Of a stretch of DNA of 64,000 nt, positions 46,486-54,814 are shown in pieces. Every line of letters starts with the position of its first letter. Position 1 is the first letter of the stretch. Made by a program: the position numbers and the translations under genes. Under the pieces are notes generated by a model. The model was not told where the DNA came from. It ran no database searches and was given only the letters and a program-made list of their open reading frames with translations. Source of the DNA: Carnobacterium alterfunditum DSM 5972 (lineage in GTDB: Bacteria; Bacillota; Bacilli; Lactobacillales; Carnobacteriaceae); contig NZ_JQLG01000004.1 in NCBI RefSeq assembly GCF_000744115.1, positions 1,772,190-1,836,189 of the forward strand, written 5' to 3'.

Positions 46486-46679
46486 TTAGTATCCTTCTTT
46501 CTACTATTAAATCTTTATATATAAGGTAAAGTGAACAGAGAAATAGGTTCTCTTGTTTAATAAATGTATCATAAAAGTTAAAGAAAGTGAAACAGTAAAG
46601 CATTAAAAGAGAAAAGATTCTCTCCAATTCTTATGGTACAATAACTACAATAACTTGTGCAGAAGGGACTAAAATAATT

Positions 46680-47417
46680 ATGAGTTTAAAAGTATCAAAT
46701 ATCACAGGAGGCTATAGCCAAATTCCTGTATTAAAAGATGTATCGTTTGAAGTAGGTGATGGAAAATTGATTGGGTTGATTGGCTTAAATGGGGCTGGTA
46801 AAAGTACGACAATAAAACATATTATTGGACTTTTGCAACCTCAAAAAGGGGAAATCAATATAGACGGTTTGACACTAGGTAAGGATAAAGAAGCCTACCG
46901 TAAAAAATTTGGGTTCATCCCTGAAACGCCTGTTTTATATGAAGAACTCACATTAAAAGAACACATTGAAATTACAGCAATGGCTTATGATATACCAATT
47001 GAGATTGCTCATGAGCGTGCAAAAAAATTATTAAAAAAATTTAGATTGGAAAATAAAGTAGAATGGTTTCCAGCTAATTTTTCTAAAGGAATGAAGCAAA
47101 AAGTTATGATTCTTTGCGCCTTTTTGGTAGAACCAAGCTTATACATTATAGATGAACCTTTTGTAGGTTTAGACCCACTAGGTATCAATGCGCTTTTGGA
47201 ATTAATGGAAGAGATGAAAAAACAGGGAGCTTCTATTTTGATGTCTACTCATATTTTAGCGACAGCTGAAAGACAATGTGATAGATTTGTTTTATTGCAT
47301 GACGGTAAAGTTAAAGCTGAAGGTACTCTAGAAGATTTGCGAATGACTTTTAACATGCCAAATGCAACGTTAGATGAACTATATATTCAATTAACAAAAG
47401 AAGAGGATAGCAAATGA
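46680..47417 (+). CDS. ecsA: ABC transporter ATP-binding protein EcsA
   Basis: The 245-residue ABC ATPase has Walker A G-L-N-G-A-G-K-S-T, a signature-region F-S-K-G-M-K-Q-K and Walker B L-Y-I-I-D-E-P. EcsAB affects secretion, competence and intramembrane proteolysis in Bacillus; the transported substrate is uncertain. It overlaps ecsB by four bases (ATGA). The expected promoter upstream includes TGG plus TACAAT, an extended -10. Confidence 0.94.
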   Translation: MSLKVSNITGGYSQIPVLKDVSFEVGDGKLIGLIGLNGAGKSTTIKHIIGLLQPQKGEINIDGLTLGKDKEAYRKKFGFIPETPVLYEELTLKEHIEITAMAYDIPIEIAHERAKKLLKKFRLENKVEWFPANFSKGMKQKVMILCAFLVEPSLYIIDEPFVGLDPLGINALLELMEEMKKQGASILMSTHILATAERQCDRFVLLHDGKVKAEGTLEDLRMTFNMPNATLDELYIQLTKEEDSK

Positions 47418-48640
47418 TGATAGAAGTATGGAAGCGACGAGTTAAACAACATCAAAAGAAAATGATGAAATATTTAAAGTATATATTTAATGATCATTTT
47501 GTAATTGTTTGTTTATTTTTAGTCGGGGCTATGGGATACGCCTATTCAAATTATTTGAAAACAATAACGTCTTATGATGTAAAAGGTCAATTAATAGGAA
47601 TAATTATTTTTACAGGAGTACTAAGTATTGGAAAGTTAGCTACACTTATTCAAGCAGCTGATGCTGTGTTTATGCTGCCTAAAGAAGAAGCTATGGAAGA
47701 GTATTTTGAACAAGCGAAATGGAGAAGTTTGTGGCTGCCTAGTTTTGCCATCATAGTAACCGTTGGTGCGTTAATGCCGCTGCTAGTTGCAATGTCTGGC
47801 TTTGCGTTTTCTGATATGTTTTATTTTGTTCCAATGTTGATCATTTTAAAGGAAACAGATCTCGGCTCGCAAGTTTTAAATTTAAAATTAAAAGAATCAA
47901 AAGAATGGATCAAAATACGCTTTCTTTTATTTGGGATTTATTTTATTGTGTCAACCCTTGCCCTTTTTATCAGTCCTATAATAGGATTAGTAGGAGCTGT
48001 GGCTGTGGCAGTAAGTTATCGAGTGGTACTCAGTCGGAAAAGTAATGCTCAAACTTATCAATGGGAAAAGATGCTAAAAGATGAATCGAATAGAATGAAA
48101 AGAATTTACCAATTTATTAACTTATTTACAGATATTCCAGCATTAAAAGGTTCTGTTAAAAGAAGGGCTTACTTGGATGTTTTTTTAAAAAAGATACAAA
48201 AAAACAAGAGCAATGTATATTACTATCTCTATGCTAGAGCCTTTTTGAGAGGCACTGAATACAGTGGCTTGTACATTCGTTTAGTTGGGATTGCGATGTT
48301 GCTTAATGGTTTAGGCAGTTCCTTCATATTAAGTGTTTTCTTCACAGTAATCTTTTTGTATTTAACAGGTTTTCAATTGTTGCCGTTATATTTTCATTTT
48401 GATAACTTATCGTCAGCTGTGTTATATCCTATAAAACAAAACGATAAACTTCAATCACTTAAAAAACTATTGTCATTATTGATGATGTTCGAAGGATTAT
48501 TGATTACCGCTGCATCTGCTATACACTTATCATTTATAGAAGTGCTTGTCTTATTGATAGGTAGCGTAGTTTTCAATTTAGGATTTTGCCAATTTTATTT
48601 GCCTATTCGAATAAATAAAATGATGAAATTACAGCAATAG
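47414..48640 (+). CDS. ecsB: ABC transporter permease EcsB
   Basis: The 408-residue protein has a basic N-terminus and about eight hydrophobic segments (first at about 28-48) and matches the EcsB family. It overlaps the end of ecsA and is translationally coupled. ecsC, the third gene in Bacillus, is absent here; dat follows instead. Confidence 0.92.
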   Translation: MMIEVWKRRVKQHQKKMMKYLKYIFNDHFVIVCLFLVGAMGYAYSNYLKTITSYDVKGQLIGIIIFTGVLSIGKLATLIQAADAVFMLPKEEAMEEYFEQAKWRSLWLPSFAIIVTVGALMPLLVAMSGFAFSDMFYFVPMLIILKETDLGSQVLNLKLKESKEWIKIRFLLFGIYFIVSTLALFISPIIGLVGAVAVAVSYRVVLSRKSNAQTYQWEKMLKDESNRMKRIYQFINLFTDIPALKGSVKRRAYLDVFLKKIQKNKSNVYYYLYARAFLRGTEYSGLYIRLVGIAMLLNGLGSSFILSVFFTVIFLYLTGFQLLPLYFHFDNLSSAVLYPIKQNDKLQSLKKLLSLLMMFEGLLITAASAIHLSFIEVLVLLIGSVVFNLGFCQFYLPIRINKMMKLQQ

Positions 48641-48747
48641 TAGAGCAAATAAGACAATCAGTTAAAATTTCAAATGCGTAAGGCACTTTTTTTTGATATG
48701 ATAGAAAAAAAATAAATCTATTTAGTTTGAAGAAAGAGGTAAAAAAA

Positions 48748-49608
48748 ATGAAAGTAATTTGGAACAATGAAATCGTTGAACGTAGTGAAGTTAAGATCGA
48801 TATGGAAGATAGAGGCTACCAATTTGCGGATGGAATCTATGATGTTGTACGGGCTTATAATGGTGAATTTTTCACTTTAAACGAACACGTAGATCGATTA
48901 TTTTCCAGTGCTGAAAAAATCGATTTGGTTTTACCCTTCACAAAAGAGGAATTGAAACAGTTGTTAACCAAATTGATCGAAGTAAACAATATCGATATTG
49001 GCAATATATACATGCAATTAACTAGAGGTATTGGGATTCCAAGAAATCATTCATATCCTGATCCTGAGTTAGTTCCGTCAGTTTTTACAGCTACAACTAC
49101 AATTGTTCCGCGAGATCAAGAAAAAATGGATCGAGGAATGTCTGCTTTTACCGTACCTGATATGCGATGGCTGAGATGTGATATTAAGTCGATTAGTTTA
49201 CTTGGGAATATTATGGCTAAGCATGAGGCGCATAAAAAGGGTGGGGACGAAGCAATCCTTCATCGTGATGGAGTAGTTACAGAATGCTCATCTTCAAATG
49301 TTTGGATGATCAAAGATAATACGATTTATACTCACCCAGATGGAAACCTTGTTTTACCGGGTGTTACCAAAATAATGTTGTTAAAGGTTGCTCGAGAAGC
49401 AGGACTATCCGTTAAAGAAGAAGCTTTTACTATTGAGGATCTGAAGAAAGCAGATGAAGTATTTGCATCTAGTACTACTATGGAAGCAATGCCGATAACC
49501 TTTATAGATGGGAATCCTGTAGGACAAGGAAAACGCGGATCAGTAGTAGAAAGACTGCAACAATTATATGTAGATGCTGTAGAAGAACAGTGTGGAAAAA
49601 TAAGATAG
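48748..49608 (+). CDS. dat: D-alanine/D-amino acid aminotransferase
   Basis: This class IV PLP enzyme interconverts D-alanine and D-glutamate, supplying peptidoglycan precursors. The 286-residue protein has the PLP lysine in D-I-K-S-I-S-L-L-G-N and the E-C-S-S-S-N-V-W segment. The ATG at 48748 follows GAAAGAGGT and gives the family start M-K-V-I-W-N-N; a TTG at 48727 is rejected. A promoter should lie in the 85-bp gap after ecsB. Confidence 0.94.
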   Translation: MKVIWNNEIVERSEVKIDMEDRGYQFADGIYDVVRAYNGEFFTLNEHVDRLFSSAEKIDLVLPFTKEELKQLLTKLIEVNNIDIGNIYMQLTRGIGIPRNHSYPDPELVPSVFTATTTIVPRDQEKMDRGMSAFTVPDMRWLRCDIKSISLLGNIMAKHEAHKKGGDEAILHRDGVVTECSSSNVWMIKDNTIYTHPDGNLVLPGVTKIMLLKVAREAGLSVKEEAFTIEDLKKADEVFASSTTMEAMPITFIDGNPVGQGKRGSVVERLQQLYVDAVEEQCGKIR

Positions 49609-49622
49609 AAAACAACTAAGAT

Positions 49623-49656
49623 AATCAGCCAAATATTCTGTTTGGCTGATTTTTTA
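49623..49656 (+). terminator. dat terminator
   Basis: AATCAGCCAAA pairs with TTTGGCTGATT around a short loop, followed by T6. Confidence 0.88.
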
Positions 49657-49792
49657 TGAAAAAAATTATAATTTATAAAAATAAAAATTTAGAAATATGA
49701 AATAAAATACGTCGAAAACTGCTTCTGTGGGTTCGTACCATCAGTTGTTAGAAAATCAAATAAGTATTTGTAGAAAAAGAACGTATATACGC

Positions 49793-49871
49793 TTGACGTA
49801 TCAAGAAAATCTATCTAAAATAGAAAAGGAACAGAAAGATAGATGTCTTTTGTGATATCTATCCTTTTTTT
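49793..49871 (+). ncRNA. Putative short RNA or transcription attenuator upstream of ytmP
   Basis: TTGACG (49793-49798), a 17-bp spacer and TAAAAT (49816-49821) make a strong promoter. About 16 bases after the -10 comes a 10-bp hairpin (49838-49847 with 49854-49863) and seven T (49865-49871), an intrinsic terminator. The unit predicts an RNA of about 45 nt. It may instead be a premature terminator in the ytmP leader, since ytmP begins 150 bp downstream. The rest of the 415-bp gap (49657-50023) shows no gene. Confidence 0.5.
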
Positions 49872-50023
49872 GTCTTAAGTTGCAGGTAGACTAAATAAGA
49901 ATTTAGTTCTATTAGTTTGACGGGTCTAAGCTTTTTGTTTTTCGAAAAGGACTTTACGATCCCGTTCTGCTTTTCATGTCTGTGTAGAAATGTTTCAGAA
50001 TATAAAGCAAGGAATGATTCGGT

Positions 50024-50824
50024 ATGGATTTTGAAATAGATTCTGGATGGAAGTTGCATCCCGTTGGTGGTGACACTGGTCAAGCTTATATGGGTACAAG
50101 GGCAGAAGAAAAGCTTTTTTTAAAGCGAAATTCTTCACCTTTTTTAGCTGCATTATCTGTTGAAGGAATTACTCCAAGGTTAATGTGGACGAAACGTATT
50201 GGCAATGGCGATGTGCTGACCGCTCAAGAGTGGTTGAATGGAAGAGTTCTTACAAAGAAAGAAATGTCTTCACCAGAGGTAGCAAAACTCATTGGTCGAA
50301 TACATAATTCTGCGACATTAAGAAGAATGCTCGCCCGTGTAGGCGGCGAAGTTGTTACACCAAAACAGTTAATTCAAAAATATGAAGAAAAACTATCATT
50401 AGATCTACAAGATCATCCTTTATTATCAGTTATCTTAAAAAAATTAAAAAGTGAAGTAGATTTAATGAGCACAGTTGAAACAAAAGTCTGTCATGGAGAT
50501 ATTTACCGGAAAAATTGGCTTCTATCAGATCAAAATCGACTTTATTTAGTCGATTGGGATTCTGCTATGCTTTGCGATCCAGCTATGGATGTAAGCATGT
50601 TACTTTGCCAATATGTCTCAAAAGATAGTTGGGTAGACTGGTTAGAACATTATGATACGGAAGTGACTGAAGAGTTGAAAAGCCGTATTGTATGGTATGC
50701 TTTAATGAATTATTTGCTTGAAACAAAAAAACACCATCAAGACACTTGGTTTCATGAAATGAATAAGGATATCATCATGTTGCAAAGTCTTTATCAAGGG
50801 AAGAATTTTTTTGAGAAAAGATAA
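50024..50824 (+). CDS. ytmP: YtmP-like phosphotransferase (APH/choline kinase fold)
   Basis: The 266-residue protein has an aminoglycoside phosphotransferase-like kinase fold with the catalytic loop C-H-G-D-I-Y-R-K-N and the metal-binding L-V-D-W-D-S-A. Its substrate is unknown; resistance is not implied. The gene precedes trmB, as in Bacillus. An AAGGAATGA site precedes the ATG. A terminator separates it from trmB. Confidence 0.88.
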   Translation: MDFEIDSGWKLHPVGGDTGQAYMGTRAEEKLFLKRNSSPFLAALSVEGITPRLMWTKRIGNGDVLTAQEWLNGRVLTKKEMSSPEVAKLIGRIHNSATLRRMLARVGGEVVTPKQLIQKYEEKLSLDLQDHPLLSVILKKLKSEVDLMSTVETKVCHGDIYRKNWLLSDQNRLYLVDWDSAMLCDPAMDVSMLLCQYVSKDSWVDWLEHYDTEVTEELKSRIVWYALMNYLLETKKHHQDTWFHEMNKDIIMLQSLYQGKNFFEKR

Positions 50825-50850
50825 AACTTAGAAGTTTCTTGCAGTTATTT

Positions 50851-50883
50851 AAATCCTCTTTCTGTTTTTGAAGAGGATTTTTC
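50851..50883 (+). terminator. ytmP terminator
   Basis: AAATCCTCTT pairs with AAGAGGATTT around CTGTTTTTG-type loop sequence and is followed by T. Confidence 0.8.
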
Positions 50884-50946
50884 TATGTAAAACGGTGAAA
50901 AGAGTAATGCAAAAATAAACAGACAAACAGAATGGAGAATAAAGAG

Positions 50947-51597
50947 ATGCGTTTAAGATATAAACCAAATGCTCCACAAAAAATTGCTGAATTCCCTCAA
51001 TATATACCAGAACAACCCGATAATTGGGTAGGTAAATGGCAAGAAAGATTTGACAATGACCGTCCAATTCATATAGAAGTTGGTACAGGCAAAGGACGCT
51101 TTATTACTGAAATGGCAAAGCTGCATCCAGAAATCAATTATATTGGTATTGAAATTCAAATGAGTGTCATAGTTGTTGCGTTAGACAGATTGGTTGAAGA
51201 AAAATTGCCAAATCTTCAATTGCTGCATGTTAATGGAGGTTCAGTGACACAATATTTTGCAGAAGGAGAAGTTGATCAAGTTTACTTGAATTTTTCTGAT
51301 CCGTGGCCAAAAAAACGTCATGAAAAAAGACGGTTAATGTATAAAAGCTTTTTAGAAAGCTACGAAAAAATTCTTGTTCCTGAAGGAGAGATCCATTTTA
51401 AAACAGATAATCAGGGATTATTCGAATATTCTTTAGTTAGTTTCTCAAAATATGGTATGGTACTTGAACAAGTATGGCTAAATTTGCATGAAAGTGATTT
51501 TGAAGGGAATGTTATGACTGAGTATGAAGAGAAATTTTCTTCTCGCGGCAGTCGAATTTATCGCGTAGTTGCGAAATTTCCTAAAAAAATAAATTAA
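50947..51597 (+). CDS. trmB: tRNA (guanine-N7-)-methyltransferase
   Basis: TrmB makes m7G46 in the variable loop of tRNA. The 216-residue protein has the SAM-binding E-V-G-T-G-K-G-R-F and the signature [14 protein letters not shown]. The ATG at 50947 follows GGAG by nine bases; an in-frame ATG at 50932 overlaps that ribosome site. Confidence 0.96.
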   Translation: MRLRYKPNAPQKIAEFPQYIPEQPDNWVGKWQERFDNDRPIHIEVGTGKGRFITEMAKLHPEINYIGIEIQMSVIVVALDRLVEEKLPNLQLLHVNGGSVTQYFAEGEVDQVYLNFSDPWPKKRHEKRRLMYKSFLESYEKILVPEGEIHFKTDNQGLFEYSLVSFSKYGMVLEQVWLNLHESDFEGNVMTEYEEKFSSRGSRIYRVVAKFPKKIN

Positions 51598-51642
51598 AAA
51601 AAAGCGTTAAAACAAGAAGATTTTCTTGTTTTAACGTTTTTT
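51596..51642. terminator. Bidirectional terminator between trmB and ytzB
   Basis: A 14-bp stem (51605-51618 with 51623-51636) with a 4-base loop is flanked by A and T runs. It can serve both convergent genes. Confidence 0.88.
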
Positions 51643-51645
51643 ATG

Positions 51646-51984
51646 TTAGACACGGTATAAATCTAAAATGCTTCCAGTGTAAGCATCCGCAATGAATTCA
51701 TATTGAATCAATTGGTCTTCTTCAATTCTTGAAATACCACCATAATAAACATCAGTTTTAAGAGCGAATCTTTGTAAAGGGACTTTTTGCAACTCGATCC
51801 AAGAGCCTTCTATTGGGCCTTCTTTTAAAAATAAATGTTTAACGTATTTTAAAATGGTGTCTCCATGGATGGTTTTCTTTTTAGTGATTAGCTTATGAAG
51901 AAAATAACCACAGGTTAATCCTGCTCCAAAAAGTAAGCCGCTAGCTAAAATATAAGGTGTTGTTTCTTTAGTTTTACAAGCCAT
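51646..51984 (-). CDS. ytzB: PepSY-like small membrane-anchored protein (YtzB-like)
   Basis: The 112-residue protein has an N-terminal hydrophobic helix (about 9-30) and a short C-terminal domain resembling PepSY (ends Y-E-F-I-A-D-A-Y-T-G-S-I-L-D). In Bacillus, a gene of this kind lies beside ytoP, as it does here. Function is unknown. It is divergent from pepA. Confidence 0.75.
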   Translation of the reverse strand: MACKTKETTPYILASGLLFGAGLTCGYFLHKLITKKKTIHGDTILKYVKHLFLKEGPIEGSWIELQKVPLQRFALKTDVYYGGISRIEEDQLIQYEFIADAYTGSILDLYRV

Positions 51985-52160
51985 ATGATAAACTCCCCTA
52001 TCTAATATATTTTTTTATAGTATACCATGTTTAAAAATAAATGAAATTAAAGCATTCCCACTTAAAATTAGCATGATTTAAGGTATAATGGAATAAATAA
52101 AGCTTATAAGGGGGATAGATCACATAGGCAGCAACAAAAAAACTATGTGGGTAGACAATA

Positions 52161-53240
52161 ATGGAAGATAAAACATTTGATTTGATAAAGAAATTAACCG
52201 AAGCGCAAGGGACAAGTGGATTTGAACAACGCATACGAGAAATTATGCGTAAAGAAATGACTCCTTTAGTAGATGAAGTCGTACAAGATGGACTTGGAGG
52301 TATTTTTGGGATACGTAAAAGTAAAGTTGAAAATGCACCAAAAATCATGTTAGCGGCTCATATGGATGAAGTTGGTTTCATGGTAGCTAGTATTTCAAAA
52401 CAGGGTTTGTTTAGAGTGGTTCCATTAGGCGGTTGGAATCCATACGTTGTATCGGCACAACGATTCACCCTTCAAACAGCTAAAGGAGATTATCCATGTG
52501 TCTCTTCATCTGTTCCACCACACTTATTAAGAGATAAAGATGGTAAGAATAATAAATTAGATATCGCTGATATTTTATTTGATGCTGGTTTTGATTCTAA
52601 AGAAGAAGCCGAGTCTTTTGGTGTTCGTCCAGGGGACGCAATTGTTCCATCCGTTGAAACAGTTAAAATGGCGAATGGCAAGAAAATTTTAAGTAAAGCA
52701 TGGGATAATCGCTATGGAACGACAGTTGTTCTCGAAGCTTTAAAAGAATTACATGGTGAAGAATTGCCAAACACCCTGATTGCCGGTGCTAATGTTCAAG
52801 AAGAAGTAGGTTTACGTGGAGCGAAAGGTGCTGTTCACCAATTCAACCCTGATTTATTTTTCGCTGTAGACTGTTCACCTGCAGATGATTTAACAGGAGA
52901 TGAAACTAAATTTGGCCATCTTGGAGAAGGATTCTTATTAAGGATCCAAGATCCAGGAATGATTACGCTAAAAGGAATGCGCGAGTTTTTACTCGATACT
53001 GCAGCAACACATAATATCCCCTATCAATATTTTGTTTCTAAAGGCGGCACAGATGCAGGAGCAGCTCACCAAATGAACAATGGAGTACCAAGTGCAGTCA
53101 TCGGAGTCTGTGCTCGTTATATCCATACTCATCAAACCGTTTTTCACATTGATGATTATGCTGCTGCAAAAGAAATGGTCATTCAAGTTGCCCGTACGCT
53201 AGATCGAAGTGCATTTGAAACAATAATGAAAAATAATTAA
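52161..53240 (+). CDS. pepA: M42-family glutamyl/aspartyl aminopeptidase (YtoP)
   Basis: The 359-residue protein is a cytoplasmic M42 metallopeptidase. Metal ligands are visible in A-A-H-M-D-E-V-G, the D of A-W-D-N-R-Y, E-E-V-G-L-R-G and D-C-S-P, and a late H. These enzymes form tetrahedral oligomers and remove N-terminal acidic residues. The ATG at 52161 has only a weak ribosome site. A stronger GGGGGAT lies about 45 bp upstream, before a small hairpin (52121-52127 with 52143-52149). Confidence 0.9.
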   Translation: MEDKTFDLIKKLTEAQGTSGFEQRIREIMRKEMTPLVDEVVQDGLGGIFGIRKSKVENAPKIMLAAHMDEVGFMVASISKQGLFRVVPLGGWNPYVVSAQRFTLQTAKGDYPCVSSSVPPHLLRDKDGKNNKLDIADILFDAGFDSKEEAESFGVRPGDAIVPSVETVKMANGKKILSKAWDNRYGTTVVLEALKELHGEELPNTLIAGANVQEEVGLRGAKGAVHQFNPDLFFAVDCSPADDLTGDETKFGHLGEGFLLRIQDPGMITLKGMREFLLDTAATHNIPYQYFVSKGGTDAGAAHQMNNGVPSAVIGVCARYIHTHQTVFHIDDYAAAKEMVIQVARTLDRSAFETIMKNN

Positions 53241-53264
53241 TTAGAAATAGAAAGGGGAAATAAA

Positions 53265-53582
53265 TTGGAATTATTAAGTACGATTGAAGAATTTTATATA
53301 ATGAGTAAAGAAAGCACAAGAAAGGTGATTTTCTTCTTTACAGCAGATTGGTGCGGAGATTGTCAATTTATCAAACCCGTTATGCCTGAAATTATCGAAA
53401 ATCATTCTGAAATCGATTTTGTAGAAGTCGATCGTGATAAATTTATTGATTTATGCGGTGATTTATCAATTTATGGAATACCAAGTTTTGTGGCATTTGA
53501 AAACGGAGAAGAGGCTGGACGCTTCGTAAGTAAAAACCGTAAAACGAAAGAAGAAATACAACAATTTATAGCTACCCTTTGA
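53265..53582 (+). CDS. ytpP: Thioredoxin-family protein YtpP
   Basis: The 105-residue protein has a thioredoxin fold with active site W-C-G-D-C and the cis-proline in Y-G-I-P-S-F. It starts at TTG with AAAGGGG upstream; the next ATG would remove the first strand. In Bacillus, YtpP is linked to bacillithiol-related redox control. It follows pepA by 24 bp in the same order as in Bacillus. Confidence 0.88.
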   Translation: MELLSTIEEFYIMSKESTRKVIFFFTADWCGDCQFIKPVMPEIIENHSEIDFVEVDRDKFIDLCGDLSIYGIPSFVAFENGEEAGRFVSKNRKTKEEIQQFIATL

Positions 53583-53616
53583 TTGATTACCTAAAAAAAT
53601 AAGAGGAGATGTTATT

Positions 53617-54111
53617 ATGTTAGATACACAACAATACCAACGTATCTTGATTGCACTAGACGGAAGTGAATCTTCAGAAAATGCATTTACTAAGGCCGCT
53701 AAGATAGCCGAAAGAAACAAGGGCGAATTGATTATTGCTCATGTATTTGATGTGAATGCCTATGCTTTAGGGATGATAGACAATGTAGGTATAAGTGCGT
53801 TAGATGCAACAGTAATAGATATTGATAGGAAAAGAATGGAAAAAATGTTAGAAGAACACAAACTAAAAGCTAAAGAATATAACATAGAAAAAGTTCAAGC
53901 AATTATGGCACAAGGAAAACCAAAAATCATTCTAGCAAAAGAAATACCTGATGAATACCATATTGATTTAATCGTGGTTGGACAAACAGGTTTGAATGTT
54001 GTTGAAAGATGGATGATGGGCAGTGTAAGTGAATATATAATTCGCAATGCTCCATGTGATGTCTTAATAGTACGAAATAAAATACAAGATGAGGAAGATA
54101 ATAATGATTAG
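53617..54111 (+). CDS. Universal stress protein (UspA family, ATP-binding type)
   Basis: The 164-residue protein starts with the family strand R-I-L-I-A-L-D-G-S-E and has the ATP-binding motif G-x2-G-x9-G-S (G-Q-T-G ... G-S-V-S). It belongs to the nucleotide-binding USP group. It sits where Bacillus carries ytpQ, between ytpP and ytpR, and overlaps ytpR by eight bases. Confidence 0.92.
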   Translation: MLDTQQYQRILIALDGSESSENAFTKAAKIAERNKGELIIAHVFDVNAYALGMIDNVGISALDATVIDIDRKRMEKMLEEHKLKAKEYNIEKVQAIMAQGKPKIILAKEIPDEYHIDLIVVGQTGLNVVERWMMGSVSEYIIRNAPCDVLIVRNKIQDEEDNND

Positions 54112-54712
54112 CATTTATAATAAAGAAGGTATTGGGGATACACTTATTGTCATGTTAGATACTAGTGAATCTAAGGAACAAAATTTTGAAAAACAAAATG
54201 ATATCGTTCGAATTTTTAAAGAAGAGACAAATCAAACAGTTGGATATAATTTTTTTAATTGTTCAAATTTAATTGATGTTAGAACTGGGCAAGTTAGCCT
54301 GACTGAAGAACAAGCAAAAAAAATAAATGAAGCGATTATTTCTGCGGGATTCTCTGATGTTTTAGAAACGGAGCAATCCCCCAAGTTTGTTATCGGTGAA
54401 GTGAAAGAATGTTTTCCACATCCCGATTCAGATCATTTATCAATTACACAAACTGAGGTAGATAATGGTGAGATTCTTCAAATCGTTTGTGGAGCACCAA
54501 ATATTGCTCAAGGCCAAAAAGTTGTAGTTGCCAAAGTGGGTGCTATGATGCCTAACGGGATGGCTATCTGGGATGGCGAGTTAAGAGGAGAGCCGAGTTA
54601 TGGTATGATTTGTTCAGCTCAAGAATTGAATGTGAAAAATCCTTCAGGAAAAAATGGTATTTTAGTTCTGCCAGATTCTGTTATCACAGGTGAAATATTT
54701 CAAATAAATTAA
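54104..54712 (+). CDS. ytpR: YtpR-like tRNA-binding domain protein
   Basis: The 202-residue protein has an N-terminal DUF4479-type domain and a C-terminal EMAP/tRNA-binding OB fold (about 90-195), related to the N-terminus of phenylalanyl-tRNA synthetase beta. The ATG at 54104 follows GAGGAAGA and overlaps the usp stop. A strong terminator follows, then the IS1380 element. Confidence 0.9.
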   Translation: MISIYNKEGIGDTLIVMLDTSESKEQNFEKQNDIVRIFKEETNQTVGYNFFNCSNLIDVRTGQVSLTEEQAKKINEAIISAGFSDVLETEQSPKFVIGEVKECFPHPDSDHLSITQTEVDNGEILQIVCGAPNIAQGQKVVVAKVGAMMPNGMAIWDGELRGEPSYGMICSAQELNVKNPSGKNGILVLPDSVITGEIFQIN

Positions 54713-54737
54713 CTCGAATTAGTCTATAAAAGGCTTG

Positions 54738-54790
54738 AAAAGCTATCTTTCAAAAAATAGAAATGTATTTTTTGAAAGATAGCTTTTTAT
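54738..54790 (+). terminator. ytpR terminator
   Basis: A perfect stem of about 22 bp (54738-54759 with 54766-54787) has a 6-base loop and a T-rich end. It stands just outside the left end of the IS1380 element. Confidence 0.9.
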
Positions 54791-54814
54791 AATGTCTTTT
54801 TTTATAAGAATATT

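Noticed and set aside
50024-50824. Aminoglycoside resistance gene
   Set aside because: The kinase fold is shared, but the synteny with trmB identifies the YtmP housekeeping family.
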